A DNA stretch of 64,000 bases from Sphingobacteriales bacterium (GCA_016219985.1 JACRJO010000025.1:1-64000); one strand, 5' to 3'; positions 9,196 to 18,289 are shown, counted from the first letter of the stretch. Numbers and translations are program-made. Notes: generated by a model from the letters alone, not told the origin.

Positions 9196-9889
9196 ATACT
9201 TCAACCGGTGAACCTTCTGCCAGGAATACAGTCTCCGGCTTTTCCTGCTGCAGTAATTCAAAACGTTTGCCATACACTGATCCAAAATCACAATCCACCC
9301 GGTATTCCCTGACCGGGTAAATATTCCAGCGCGGGTGCGCCACCTGGTATTCAACGGTTCCCCCGCCCGGCGCAGCAGCGTATCCCCAGAAATGTTCGGT
9401 TATAAATTCTTCAAAACTTCCTTCTATTAATGGTACAGGCAGGGATCCCGCTATTACTTCCAGCCGGTTCAGGCGGCCGTTCTTTTTCCAGTGATAGCCG
9501 GCTTCCCGGCTTTTGTTCGTTTCCCGTATATAGTGTCCCATGGGTAAACTGCTGTAATGCTCCCTGAAAATCGTATTCGCCACCCAGGCAACGGCCCGTT
9601 TCGGCACTATTTCACTGATAAAAACCACTCCTCTTTTCCAGTTTCCTTCTTCTTTATACCGGACATAAAAACGAAGATTGACTTCGGGGAAATGGGTATG
9701 AAACGGGATGCGGCATCCTTTGAGCCGCACATCCCGGAACATAAAACCCACAAGGCTGATATAACAGGTATGGTTATACAGATCAGGTTCTGTATGCGGC
9801 GGCAGGTAGCCGGCGAGCAGTTGCGGATCCACTTTATAATTGGCCATCACCAGGTCTGTCCAGGCAGCAGTTAAAAAAATCTTTTTCAT
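9176..9889 (-). CDS. DUF2071 / YqjF-like protein
   Basis: A 237-aa protein matching the DUF2071 family by its typical opening (FLTAAWTDLVMANYKVDPQLLAGYLPPHTEPDLY) and internal FPEVNLRFYVRY and TEHFWGY segments. The family has an acetoacetate-decarboxylase-like fold, but the reaction is not established. The start is the ATG at 9889. A longer frame (to 9925) would overlap the upstream gene's end. It is third in a minus-strand string behind the NADH dehydrogenase and a small membrane protein, with a 7-bp gap, so probably one operon. The stop region overlaps the convergent neighbour by 20 bp. Confidence 0.8.
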   Translation of the reverse strand: MKKIFLTAAWTDLVMANYKVDPQLLAGYLPPHTEPDLYNHTCYISLVGFMFRDVRLKGCRIPFHTHFPEVNLRFYVRYKEEGNWKRGVVFISEIVPKRAVAWVANTIFREHYSSLPMGHYIRETNKSREAGYHWKKNGRLNRLEVIAGSLPVPLIEGSFEEFITEHFWGYAAAPGGGTVEYQVAHPRWNIYPVREYRVDCDFGSVYGKRFELLQQEKPETVFLAEGSPVEVFTKRLL

Positions 9890-9896
9890 AACCAGG

Positions 9897-10331
9897 TCAG
9901 TTGACTCCTCCGAGATTGTGTACAAACAACAATGTAAATACCACCGCGAATAAGATAAATAAGGTATTCATTCCGATCTCACCGGCTTTATAGATCCATT
10001 TCTTTGGAATTTCATACATCGGGTAATAGGCCACCTGGGTCGCCAATTTGCCAATCCAGTAAGCAGCAATCAATCCTGTAATGGCCAGGGCCAGTCCTGA
10101 TTGGTTCTTCAGGTCGCCGGTCAGCAACAGGGCAATCAGCCCGAACGAAAAATTCAATCCCTGTATATAATATCCGTAGGTTTTGGCGATTTCCTGGTTG
10201 AGCGGCTTTAGTTTTTTGATGTCATTGTACCAGTCAAAAACCCGGTGCCGGATAAAGGGATAGATCAGTGCGGTAAAGATCTGGCCGATCCCGCCTGCAA
10301 TGATGAGCCCGTCTGGTATATTCATTTTCAT
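9897..10331 (-). CDS. Small integral membrane protein, function unknown
   Basis: A 144-aa protein with about four hydrophobic segments (GLIIAGGIGQIFTALIYPFI; FSFGLIALLLTG; LALAITGLIAAYWIG; TLFILFAVVFTLLFVHNL). No motif is recognised. Its ATG overlaps the stop of the NADH dehydrogenase gene (ATGA at 10328-10331), so the two are translationally coupled. This suggests, but does not prove, a link with respiratory or membrane function. Confidence 0.75.
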   Translation of the reverse strand: MKMNIPDGLIIAGGIGQIFTALIYPFIRHRVFDWYNDIKKLKPLNQEIAKTYGYYIQGLNFSFGLIALLLTGDLKNQSGLALAITGLIAAYWIGKLATQVAYYPMYEIPKKWIYKAGEIGMNTLFILFAVVFTLLFVHNLGGVN

Positions 10332-11620
10332 AACCCGTTATTTTTATTGCTCTTTTCCTCCCGGTAAAATTCCCGGAAGATCAGCCGCAGGTTCTGATCA
10401 TACGTGATATAATTATACAGCCAGTTCATAAACACAAAGAACCGGTTCTTCACCCCGAGGATCAGCATCAGGTGCAGGCCCATCCAGATCAGCCAGGCAA
10501 AGAAGCCCCCGAATGAAAGCCTGGGCTTCGGCAGGTCTACCACGGCCAGGTTGCGGCCCACCGTGGCCATAGAACCCTTGTCGCGGTATTCAAATTGATG
10601 CAGCCGTTCCGGGTCTGATTTCTTTTCAAGCAGTCGCAGGTTGGCGGCTAGCAGTTCCGCCTGCTGAATAGCCGCCGGGGCCACCTGCGGGTGACCATTG
10701 GGGTATAAAGGCGTTTCCATACAGGCCAGGTCACCCAGCGCATAGATATTTTCAAACCCCTGTACGCGGCAATACCGGTCTGTTCTCAAGCGGTTCCCCC
10801 TCGCTATAATGGTTTTATCGAGGCCATTTGGAATATTTCCTTTAATACCAGCCGCCCAGATCACCGTGGCCGCGGGAATCTTATTTCCGTCGGCCAGTTC
10901 CACTTCCCGGCCGTCGTAATTCTTTACCAGGGTATTGGTCATCAGTTTTACACCGAGTCTTTCGAGATAAATACGGGCTCGTTCGGAAGACTTTTCCCGC
11001 ATGGCAGAAAGGGTCTTGCCGGTCCCTTCAAGCAGGAAAATATTCATCCGGGAAAAATCGAGTTCGGGATAATCTTTGGGAAGCACATATTTTTTCATTT
11101 CGGCCAGCGCCCCGGAAACTTCCACGCCCGTGGGACCACCGCCCACCACCACGATATTCATGACCCGTTGCAGTTCGGCCTCTTCCCGGATCCGGTGCGC
11201 CTGCTCAAACAGCTGCAACAACCGGTGCCGGATCTGCAGGGCTTCCACGGTTGATTTCATGGGGAATGCATGGGCTGCCAGCCCGGCATTGCCGAAGAAA
11301 TTAGTATCGGCCCCGGTGGCCAGCACCAGCACGTCATACGAAATCTCCTCATCCGTTGTGATGATCTTGTTTTCAGCCGGCACCACTTCCTTCAGTTCTG
11401 CGAGGCGAATCCGCACGTTCCGGCTTTTTTGGAAAACCTTCCGGAGCGGAAAAGAAATATTGCTGGCATCGAGACCAGCCGTGGCAACCTGGTAAAACAG
11501 GGGCTGGAACTGGTGGTAATTGAAGCGGTCCAGGAGCAGCACTTCAAAGCCGGGCTGATGATGGAGCAGGCGGGCCAGCCGCAATCCCCCGAACCCCGCT
11601 CCTGCAATGACAACTTTCAT
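10328..11620 (-). CDS. ndh: Type II NADH dehydrogenase (NDH-2)
   Basis: A 430-aa FAD-dependent enzyme that passes electrons from NADH to quinone without pumping protons. The FAD-binding motif VIAGAGFGGLRLAR starts at residue 3. The NADH-binding motif VVVGGGPTGVEVSGALAEM lies mid-protein, and a second FAD contact (IYALGDLACME) follows. The hydrophobic, amphipathic C-terminus (FFAWLIWMGLHLMLILGV) anchors it to the membrane face. The start at 11620 places the dinucleotide motif at the N-terminus and lies downstream of a consensus TATGTTTG box. The longer frame to 11659 runs through that promoter. A small membrane gene overlaps the stop. Confidence 0.93.
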   Translation of the reverse strand: MKVVIAGAGFGGLRLARLLHHQPGFEVLLLDRFNYHQFQPLFYQVATAGLDASNISFPLRKVFQKSRNVRIRLAELKEVVPAENKIITTDEEISYDVLVLATGADTNFFGNAGLAAHAFPMKSTVEALQIRHRLLQLFEQAHRIREEAELQRVMNIVVVGGGPTGVEVSGALAEMKKYVLPKDYPELDFSRMNIFLLEGTGKTLSAMREKSSERARIYLERLGVKLMTNTLVKNYDGREVELADGNKIPAATVIWAAGIKGNIPNGLDKTIIARGNRLRTDRYCRVQGFENIYALGDLACMETPLYPNGHPQVAPAAIQQAELLAANLRLLEKKSDPERLHQFEYRDKGSMATVGRNLAVVDLPKPRLSFGGFFAWLIWMGLHLMLILGVKNRFFVFMNWLYNYITYDQNLRLIFREFYREEKSNKNNGL

Positions 11621-11639
11621 GGTCTGCGTTTTTACAACA

Positions 11640-11647
11640 CAAACATA
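11640..11647 (-). promoter_or_regulatory. -7 promoter box of ndh
   Basis: Read on the minus strand, TATGTTTG matches TAnnTTTG, 19 bp upstream of the chosen ndh ATG at 11620. It abuts the large palindrome at 11650-11675. Confidence 0.6.
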
Positions 11648-11649
11648 CA

Positions 11650-11675
11650 ATATTTTCAATAATTATTGAAAATAT
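11650..11675. promoter_or_regulatory. 26-bp perfect palindrome in the ndh promoter (candidate operator)
   Basis: Every base pairs across the centre; half-site ATATTTTCAATAA, centre between 11662 and 11663. It lies immediately upstream of the ndh -7 box, occupying the spacer and -33 region, and about 20 bp downstream of the lipoprotein stop at 11695. It has no T-run or GC-rich stem, so it looks like a binding site for a dimeric repressor and not a terminator. The regulator is not identifiable from this window. Confidence 0.6.
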
Positions 11676-11694
11676 AGGAAATTTATTTTTCCTC

Positions 11695-12264
11695 TTAGTT
11701 GAGCGAGAAACTGCTGACCATCGCCTCGAAGCGGGGGGCCCATTTTTCCATCTCCCCGTCCAGTGCGCTGCAGGTTATGAGATAGGCAACGCCTTCTTTA
11801 ATAGTGATATAAAGGTCCACATCGACGGGTATACCGTTGTACACATGCGCATATTTCACATTCTTAAAATCCAGCCCGGCAATCGATTTATCGGATACTT
11901 TCCCCAATTTGAAGCTGCCGAGGGTTTCCATATTGCTGAGTGCGGCTTTATAATATTCATCCAGGCCCATGGACCCGCAACGCTCTGTCACCACGTTCAG
12001 GTTTTCCCGGAAATGATCCTTCTTTGAATCCAGCTGCGAACTGATGAACGTACAATTCAAACCCATGATGCTGGTGTCCAGCTTCGTCCACCCCTCAGCC
12101 GGAACAATGGAAAAATGACCGCTTCCGGCATTGACGCCGGGAGAATTCTTTTTGACCTCTTTGGCCAGTTCATCCAGGTCATTCATACTGTTTTTCTTTG
12201 CGGGTTGTTTACAGGCAGCGAGGAACAGCGTGGCCATGAGGGCCGAACAGAAGAGAAAGCGCAT
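11695..12264 (-). CDS. PsbP/Mog1-like lipoprotein
   Basis: A 189-aa lipoprotein: signal peptide followed by the lipobox LAAC (Cys18). The mature part (HFSIVPAEGWTKLDTSIMGLNCTFISS, then RENLNVVTE, and a final region ending MVSSFSLN) has the layout of the PsbP/Mog1 or DUF1795-type fold. Function unknown. It starts 23 bp after the serA stop and is probably cotranscribed with serA. No motif suggests a role in serine synthesis. Confidence 0.75.
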   Translation of the reverse strand: MRFLFCSALMATLFLAACKQPAKKNSMNDLDELAKEVKKNSPGVNAGSGHFSIVPAEGWTKLDTSIMGLNCTFISSQLDSKKDHFRENLNVVTERCGSMGLDEYYKAALSNMETLGSFKLGKVSDKSIAGLDFKNVKYAHVYNGIPVDVDLYITIKEGVAYLITCSALDGEMEKWAPRFEAMVSSFSLN

Positions 12265-12287
12265 ATAGGTTGGTTTATGATTTCCGG

Positions 12288-13529
12288 TTAATACAAAACC
12301 CGCACTTTAATCGTTTCCTTCACATCCTTCAGTAAATGCAGGGCCTGGGTGGAGAGCTTCTTGTCCACATCGAGCACCACATACCCAATATCCTCATTGG
12401 TCTTCAGGTATTGCCCCACGATATTAATATTGTTTTGGGATAAGCGGGTATTGATGGCCGACAGCACTCCCGGTACATTCTTGTGAATATGCAGGATCCG
12501 GTGACTCCCCTCCTGCGGGGGCAGGGCCAGGGCGGGTACGGTATGTGAACCAAAAGTGATCCCCTTTTCCAGGTAATTGAACAGTTTTACACTCACATCC
12601 TCCCCGATATTCTGCTGCGCCTCTTCCGTACTGCCCCCGATATGCGGGGTCAGGATCACATTGGACAGGTCCTGCAAAGGAGTCTGGAAACGATCCCCGT
12701 TTTTCTCCGGCTCCCAGGGAAATACATCCACGGCCGCCCCGCCGATATTTCCGTCCACAATCTCTTTGCGCAGGGCATCGAGGTCCACCACTTCGCCACG
12801 GGCATAGTTGATCAGGATCGATCCTTTCTTACAATATTTAAGGATGTTCTTATTAATCAGGTTTTTTGTCTGCGCCGTTTCGGGTACATGCAGGGTGACC
12901 ACATCGGCCCGGCCTAACAATTCCTTCAGGGAGCGGGCATCCTCCGCATTGCCCAGGGGCAGTTTGGTCTCCACATCATAAAAGATCACTTTCATCCCCA
13001 TCGCCTCAGCCAGCACACTCACCTGGCTGCCGATATTGCCATAGCCCACGATTCCCAGGGTCTTTCCCCGCAGCTCAAAACTGTTCTTCGCTTCCTTCAT
13101 CCAGATGCCTTCGTGCGCCGCTTTATTCTTGTCGGGGATCCGGCGAATCAGCATGATGGCCAGCCCGATCACCAGCTCAGCCACACTGCGGGTATTGGAA
13201 TAAGGCGCGTTAAAAACCACGACCCCGTTCCGGGTGGCGGATTTCAGGTCCACCTGGTTCACCCCAATGCAAAAACAACCAATGGCCTGCAGCTTTTTGG
13301 CCGCTTCCAATACTTTCCTGGTCACCATCGTTTTGGAACGGATCCCGAGGATATGCACGTCCCGGATCTCCTGGATCAGTTCTTCTTCGGTCAGCGCTTT
13401 GCTGATCTTGTCCACTTTTACATATCCATGATGCCTGAAATTCTTCACTGCCGTATCACTGATATTCTCGAGAAACAGGATCCGTATCTTCTCTTTGGGG
13501 TAACTGGTGGTATTGCCTGCTTTTGTCAT
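12288..13529 (-). CDS. serA: D-3-phosphoglycerate dehydrogenase with ACT domain
   Basis: A 413-aa cytosolic enzyme that oxidises 3-phosphoglycerate to 3-phosphohydroxypyruvate, the first step of serine synthesis. The NAD-binding motif is GIVGYGNIGSQ. The catalytic Arg and Glu lie in NYARGEVVDLD and the DVFPWEPE region, and the catalytic His in TPHIGGSTEEAQ. The final 75 or so residues (HIHKNVPGVLSAINTRLSQNNINIVGQYLK) form an ACT domain, which in this family binds serine for feedback inhibition. Length and domain order match the E. coli-type short enzyme. A TATATTTG box ends only 4 bases before the ATG, suggesting a leaderless or nearly leaderless transcript. Confidence 0.96.
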   Translation of the reverse strand: MTKAGNTTSYPKEKIRILFLENISDTAVKNFRHHGYVKVDKISKALTEEELIQEIRDVHILGIRSKTMVTRKVLEAAKKLQAIGCFCIGVNQVDLKSATRNGVVVFNAPYSNTRSVAELVIGLAIMLIRRIPDKNKAAHEGIWMKEAKNSFELRGKTLGIVGYGNIGSQVSVLAEAMGMKVIFYDVETKLPLGNAEDARSLKELLGRADVVTLHVPETAQTKNLINKNILKYCKKGSILINYARGEVVDLDALRKEIVDGNIGGAAVDVFPWEPEKNGDRFQTPLQDLSNVILTPHIGGSTEEAQQNIGEDVSVKLFNYLEKGITFGSHTVPALALPPQEGSHRILHIHKNVPGVLSAINTRLSQNNINIVGQYLKTNEDIGYVVLDVDKKLSTQALHLLKDVKETIKVRVLY

Positions 13530-13533
13530 ACAG

Positions 13534-13541
13534 CAAATATA
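13534..13541 (-). promoter_or_regulatory. -7 promoter box of serA, 4 bases before the ATG
   Basis: Minus-strand TATATTTG matches TAnnTTTG, with CTGT between it and the ATG at 13529. Transcription would begin at or within the start codon. The -33 element is not obvious. Confidence 0.5.
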
Positions 13542-13704
13542 CTAAGTAGGATTAACCGCATTCCTGATAAAGGGTCAAACTCCTGCCCAAAATATTAACA
13601 CTAACAGTTGTTTCGTATCCACATTTGTATCTTGATGGGGGAAAAATAGCGGGTGGACTGGCAGCCAGGCCTCCTATTTTTGTAAACAAACCAACGAAGA
13701 CCAC

Positions 13705-14955
13705 TTGAAAACATTCTTTCTTATTACGGTACTGGCCCTGGCATCTTTTTGCTGTTCCTCACCGGGCAGGGAAAAAACAAGCCCGGATGATTCGCTGCAG
13801 TATTATCCGCCCACCCCGGCCGCCCTGGGCAAAACGGAATTCCGCCAGTATTACCGGGAGTTAACCGCTTTCTTCGACAGCACGCTTTTCCGCTTTCATC
13901 ATTTCAACGGCCAGGTCCTGGTGGCAAAAAACGGTACCATCCTCTACGAAAAGTACAGCGGGAAAGCCGACCTGCGGAAGAAAGATACGATGAGCGCCGG
14001 CACTCCCCTGCATATTGCCTCCACCTCCAAAACCTTCACCGCCGTCACGGTACTGCGCCTGGTGCAGGAAGGCAGGTTATCCCTCGACGACAGTCTCTCA
14101 AAATTCTTTCCCTCGCTCCCCTACCCGGGTATTACCGTTAAAATGCTGCTCAATCACCGGAGCGGTCTGCCCAACTATGTTCATTTTATGGACAAGACCA
14201 GCTGGGACAAAAAAAGATATTGCAGCAACGAGGATGTGCTGGGCATACTGGTAAAAGAACACCCGGACAGGGAGGCAAGTCCCGGCCGCAAATTCAGTTA
14301 TTGCAATACCAATTACCTGCTGCTGGCCCTGATCATCGAACAACTGACCGGTAAATCCTACCCGGAATATATGCGGGAGAAGATCTTCACCCCGCTGCAG
14401 ATGAAGGATACCTATGTATTCACGCTCAAAGACACCCTCAGCGCCACTCCCTCTTTCACGGCCAGCGGTACTTATTGGGATTACGATTTTCTCGATGGCA
14501 CTTATGGCGACAAGAATATCTATACCACGGCCCGCGACCTGTTGAAATGGGACCAGGCCTTGTACACCGGCCAGGTCATCCATAAAGCGCTGCTGGATTC
14601 GGCTTTCGCCCCCTACAGTTTTGAAAGACCTTCCGTGCATAATTATGGCCTGGGCTGGCGGATGATGCTGCTGCCTGGCGGGAAGAAGATTGTGTATCAT
14701 TTTGGCAAATGGCATGGCTCCAATGCCGCTTTTGCCCGGCTGATGGACGAAAAAGTGACGATCATCATTTTGGGGAACCGGTTTACCCGGGGCATCTACA
14801 ATACGGCCCACCAGTGTTATGATCTCTTTGGGGACTATTTCCAGCGGGGCGGCAATGAGGAGGACGAGCCTGATACACTTCCGGGGAAAAAAACGGCAAC
14901 AGGGAGAAACTCAAAAACGGTTACTCCCGCCCAGGAAACAAAAACCCGGCGCTAA
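13705..14955 (+). CDS. Serine hydrolase of the beta-lactamase / class C family
   Basis: A 416-aa exported protein, probably a lipoprotein (ASFCCSSPG after a hydrophobic stretch). The catalytic Ser-x-x-Lys is in ASTSKTFTA, the Tyr-x-Asn motif in FSYCNTNY, and the third motif region in YHFGKWHGS. The fold is that of class C beta-lactamases, D-aminopeptidases and esterases; the substrate cannot be read from sequence. The start is a TTG at 13705, needed to include the signal peptide, with a TATTTTTG box at 13675-13682 upstream. The C-terminal 45 residues are low-complexity and charged. The next gene starts 41 bp later on the same strand. Confidence 0.85.
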   Translation: MKTFFLITVLALASFCCSSPGREKTSPDDSLQYYPPTPAALGKTEFRQYYRELTAFFDSTLFRFHHFNGQVLVAKNGTILYEKYSGKADLRKKDTMSAGTPLHIASTSKTFTAVTVLRLVQEGRLSLDDSLSKFFPSLPYPGITVKMLLNHRSGLPNYVHFMDKTSWDKKRYCSNEDVLGILVKEHPDREASPGRKFSYCNTNYLLLALIIEQLTGKSYPEYMREKIFTPLQMKDTYVFTLKDTLSATPSFTASGTYWDYDFLDGTYGDKNIYTTARDLLKWDQALYTGQVIHKALLDSAFAPYSFERPSVHNYGLGWRMMLLPGGKKIVYHFGKWHGSNAAFARLMDEKVTIIILGNRFTRGIYNTAHQCYDLFGDYFQRGGNEEDEPDTLPGKKTATGRNSKTVTPAQETKTRR

Positions 14956-14996
14956 GTCATTTCTTTTTTGCCAAAATAGGCAGACCTTTAATACGG

Positions 14997-16502
14997 ATGA
15001 AAATCTTTTCAGCAGAAGAAATCCGCTTGTGGGATCAGTACACGATCCGTCACGAGCCCATTCCTTCCATCGACCTGATGGAAAGGGCGGCCACTGCCTG
15101 TGCAGACTGGCTACTCAAACAATACCCGGACGCTCCCTCCTTTGGTATTTTTTGCGGCAAAGGAAATAACGGGGGCGACGGGCTGGCCATCGCCCGCCTG
15201 CTGCTGGACAAAGGGGTTCCTGTATCTGTTCACATACTCGAATTCGGGCATAAGGGCACGGATGATTTCCAGCAAAACCTGGCCTGCCTGCACCAGTTGC
15301 CGGATACGGATATCCGCTTTATTCAATCAGCTGAACACCTTAACCCGCTTCCCTCCGGGCAGGTTGTGGTTGACGCGATCTTTGGTTCCGGCCTTAACAG
15401 GGCCATTGAGGGACTGACGGCCCAATTGGTGGAACATATCAACCAGTCCGGCTCTGAGATTGTATCCATTGATATCCCCAGCGGGTTATTCACCGATCGT
15501 TCTTCCAAAGGAAATCTATCGGTCCATGCCCGTTATACCCTGAGTTTTCAGTGCTATAAGACCGCCTTGCTGGTGGCGGAGAATGCGGCTTCCATCGGGG
15601 AGGTCCAGGTACTGGATATCGGCCTGCATAAAGGGTTTTATGAAGGGGTGAACAGCCGGTTTGAACTGGCAGATGACGAGATCATCCATTCCCTGTTTAA
15701 GCCCCGGAACCGGTTTGCCCACAAGGGAAATTTCGGTCATGCCATCCTGTTAGCCGGCAGTTACGGCAAAACAGGCGCCGCGGTGCTGGCCGCCCGGGCC
15801 TGTTTGCGCAGCGGGACGGGTTTGCTTACCTGTCATATTCCCTCCGGCGGGTACAACATATTACAGACTGCAGTGCCGGAAGCCATGGTGCTGACCGATT
15901 TCAATACCTCATTTATTACAAAGACAGGGAGCGATCTGAACCAATACGATGCTATCGGGATCGGGCCGGGAATTGGCCAGGCCCGGGAAACGGCTGAGTT
16001 GTTAAAAGAAATTCTCAGCAACTGCCAAAAGCCCCTGGTGCTGGATGCCGATGCATTGAATATCGCAGCGGCTGATGCAACGCTGCTTAAATCGGTCCCG
16101 GCGGGTTCAATCCTCAGTCCCCACCCCAAAGAATTTGAACGGTTATTTGGAGCATCGGGTAATGATTTTGAACGAATGGAGAAAGCGCTGGAGAAAGCCG
16201 CTGAGCTGAATGCGGTCATAGTGCTCAAGGGCCATCATAGTTTTATCGCCACACCCGGGGGCCGGGGCTATTTCAACAGTACCGGTAATGCGGGCATGGC
16301 TACCGCCGGCAGCGGGGATGTGCTAACGGGGATCCTCACCGGTTTATTAGCACAGGGCTATCCCCCTGAAGCAGCGGCCCTGCTCGGCGTGTACCTGCAT
16401 GGGCTGGCCGGGGACCTGGCGGCAAAGGAATGTTCGCAGGAGGCCCTGGTGGCGGGCGATATTATTGATTACCTGGGAAAGGCTTACCTGCAAATTCAAT
16501 AA
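14997..16502 (+). CDS. nnr: Bifunctional NAD(P)H-hydrate repair enzyme (epimerase / ADP- or ATP-dependent dehydratase)
   Basis: A 501-aa fusion that repairs hydrated NADH and NADPH. The N-terminal YjeF_N domain (about residues 1-215) epimerises NAD(P)HX and carries the GKGNNGGDG motif. The C-terminal YjeF_C domain (about 225-500) dehydrates the S-form, shown by GNFGHAILLAGSYGKTGAAVL, the LDADALN motif and NAGMATAGSGDVLTG. Length matches the E. coli bifunctional protein. The start is the ATG preceding FSAEEIRLWDQY. It is followed 62 bp later by a lipoprotein gene on the same strand. Confidence 0.95.
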   Translation: MKIFSAEEIRLWDQYTIRHEPIPSIDLMERAATACADWLLKQYPDAPSFGIFCGKGNNGGDGLAIARLLLDKGVPVSVHILEFGHKGTDDFQQNLACLHQLPDTDIRFIQSAEHLNPLPSGQVVVDAIFGSGLNRAIEGLTAQLVEHINQSGSEIVSIDIPSGLFTDRSSKGNLSVHARYTLSFQCYKTALLVAENAASIGEVQVLDIGLHKGFYEGVNSRFELADDEIIHSLFKPRNRFAHKGNFGHAILLAGSYGKTGAAVLAARACLRSGTGLLTCHIPSGGYNILQTAVPEAMVLTDFNTSFITKTGSDLNQYDAIGIGPGIGQARETAELLKEILSNCQKPLVLDADALNIAAADATLLKSVPAGSILSPHPKEFERLFGASGNDFERMEKALEKAAELNAVIVLKGHHSFIATPGGRGYFNSTGNAGMATAGSGDVLTGILTGLLAQGYPPEAAALLGVYLHGLAGDLAAKECSQEALVAGDIIDYLGKAYLQIQ

Positions 16503-16564
16503 GAAAGGGTTACCTGTTATGTAATTTGGAATAAAAAGTATCTTATCATTTCCAAAGCCAGTTT

Positions 16565-18265
16565 ATGAAAAAAACGATTGCCGTTCTCCTTATCCTCTTA
16601 ACGGTACTCTATGCCTGTAACCGTTCAGGGCAAAGCTCCTTATTATTCAAACCCGGTACGGTTCCCGCTGAGGAATATACGATCAATACGGACCGGGATA
16701 CCATCCTGGTAACAAAGAATGGCGCCTTGCTGAATATCCCGCAGGGAGCCCTGGATGCCGGCAACCGGAAACAGGTTACGCTGGAGATCAAAGAAGCCTA
16801 TACCCTGGAGCAGATGATCAGGTCGGGGCTTACCACCCGTTCCGGTGAGGAGCCAATGTCCAGCGGCGGTATGATCTATCTTAATCCGAAAAAAGGGCAG
16901 GATGTAACAATCAAAAAAGCAATCCACCTGGCCCTCCCCTCCCGCTATATTGACCCGGGCATGAAATTATTCAAAGGGGAAACAACAAAGGATGGAAGTA
17001 TTGACTGGGTAAGACCGGATACCTTGCCGGTTTCTGCACAAAGCATAAGTTTTCAAAATGGCCGGGCCATTTACCAGGCAAAATGTGCCCCCTGTCACGC
17101 GATCGGCAAAGACCTGACCGGCCCTGACCTGGCTCATTTCATGAATCGTTTTACCGGTGATACGCTATTGGTGAGGGGGTATGGCTTGCATATGCCTCAA
17201 CAATATTTCTTTAAAGCTGACACGATCAAGGCAAACAATACAAGTCCGTTATTCGAAAAACTCCTTCATATTAACGGCGACTTGTGGTATAACCAGGAGC
17301 TTTATTTCTGTAATCAAAAAAGCATGTTTGGTTCATTGGGCACTTTTTTTCCTGAACTGACAGAAATGGATCTCACCGATATTTATAAATACATCCAGAA
17401 TGAAAGCGGCGCCCGGAACCTGCCGATGCCCTCCCAGCATTACCTGGGCGATTGTATTGACAGTTGTATGCGTTATAAGAAACTGGTGAATGGTTTGTAT
17501 GAACGTAAGGAAGAATTAACCAGGAAAAAAGAAGCTCAAATCACGCAGAATGGCCGGCAAACTGTTGAGGAAAGAAGCCCTGCTCCCCCCTCCAAAAACA
17601 CGGACCCCTTCGTAATTCCACCGCCCTTTTTTACGGGTAAAGAAATCGTCAACCCGGCCAACCCGCAGGCGCTCTATTACCAGTTCAGTATCCAGAGTTT
17701 TGGCTGGTACAATATTGATGTGTTGCTCAAAGAACTTCCCGGTAACCAGAAATGCGAACTGGCGGTCCGGATTACCGGCGCTTACCAGGAAAAATCAGAT
17801 GTATTTTTGATTATCCCGGATAAGAAAATCTACACCAAAGGCGGATTGAAAAAAGACGGCTCGGGGAAATATGTCTTTGCCTATGCTGACGGAACCATCT
17901 ACCTCCCCATCGGTTCGAAAGCCTGTATTTTGGGCCTCACTGAAAATGCGGATGGGCTGGCCTTTGTTCTCCATACATTCATTATCGGCCCCGGGCAGGA
18001 AATCAGCCTGGAGCTGAAACCCTCCAGCCCGGAAGCTTTTAATACAGCTATCAGCTCACTGGAAATGAAGGATATAACCATAAAAGCAGGAAAAACAAAA
18101 AATTCAGACTCCATCCGAAAAGCGGATACGATCCTGAAGGATATTGAGAACCAGTTAAAGGAAGCCGGATCAATCCGGCCCAAAAACTGTAATTGTTCCT
18201 GCGGGGATGAAGGCGAAAGATCAGTTGAAATAGCTCCCGATGAGCGAAATCAATTCCCCAAATAA
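16565..18265 (+). CDS. Cytochrome-c-domain lipoprotein, function unknown
   Basis: A 566-aa lipoprotein (signal peptide, lipobox LYAC near Cys18). After an N-terminal beta-rich segment (NGALLNIPQGALD…VTLEIKEAYTLEQMI, reminiscent of ZU5-like domains in Bacteroidota), a haem c site CAPCH lies at residues 174-178, in a single cytochrome c domain that extends to about residue 285 (DIYKYIQNES). The C-terminal half is a beta-rich region of unknown type, then a helical stretch, ending in a cysteine cluster NCNCSCG. Haem attachment implies an electron-transfer or redox-sensing role at the envelope. The partner is not evident. It lies between nnr and the membrane pyrophosphatase. Confidence 0.8.
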   Translation: MKKTIAVLLILLTVLYACNRSGQSSLLFKPGTVPAEEYTINTDRDTILVTKNGALLNIPQGALDAGNRKQVTLEIKEAYTLEQMIRSGLTTRSGEEPMSSGGMIYLNPKKGQDVTIKKAIHLALPSRYIDPGMKLFKGETTKDGSIDWVRPDTLPVSAQSISFQNGRAIYQAKCAPCHAIGKDLTGPDLAHFMNRFTGDTLLVRGYGLHMPQQYFFKADTIKANNTSPLFEKLLHINGDLWYNQELYFCNQKSMFGSLGTFFPELTEMDLTDIYKYIQNESGARNLPMPSQHYLGDCIDSCMRYKKLVNGLYERKEELTRKKEAQITQNGRQTVEERSPAPPSKNTDPFVIPPPFFTGKEIVNPANPQALYYQFSIQSFGWYNIDVLLKELPGNQKCELAVRITGAYQEKSDVFLIIPDKKIYTKGGLKKDGSGKYVFAYADGTIYLPIGSKACILGLTENADGLAFVLHTFIIGPGQEISLELKPSSPEAFNTAISSLEMKDITIKAGKTKNSDSIRKADTILKDIENQLKEAGSIRPKNCNCSCGDEGERSVEIAPDERNQFPK

Positions 18266-18289
18266 GGCCATTAATTACGGTTCAAACCC

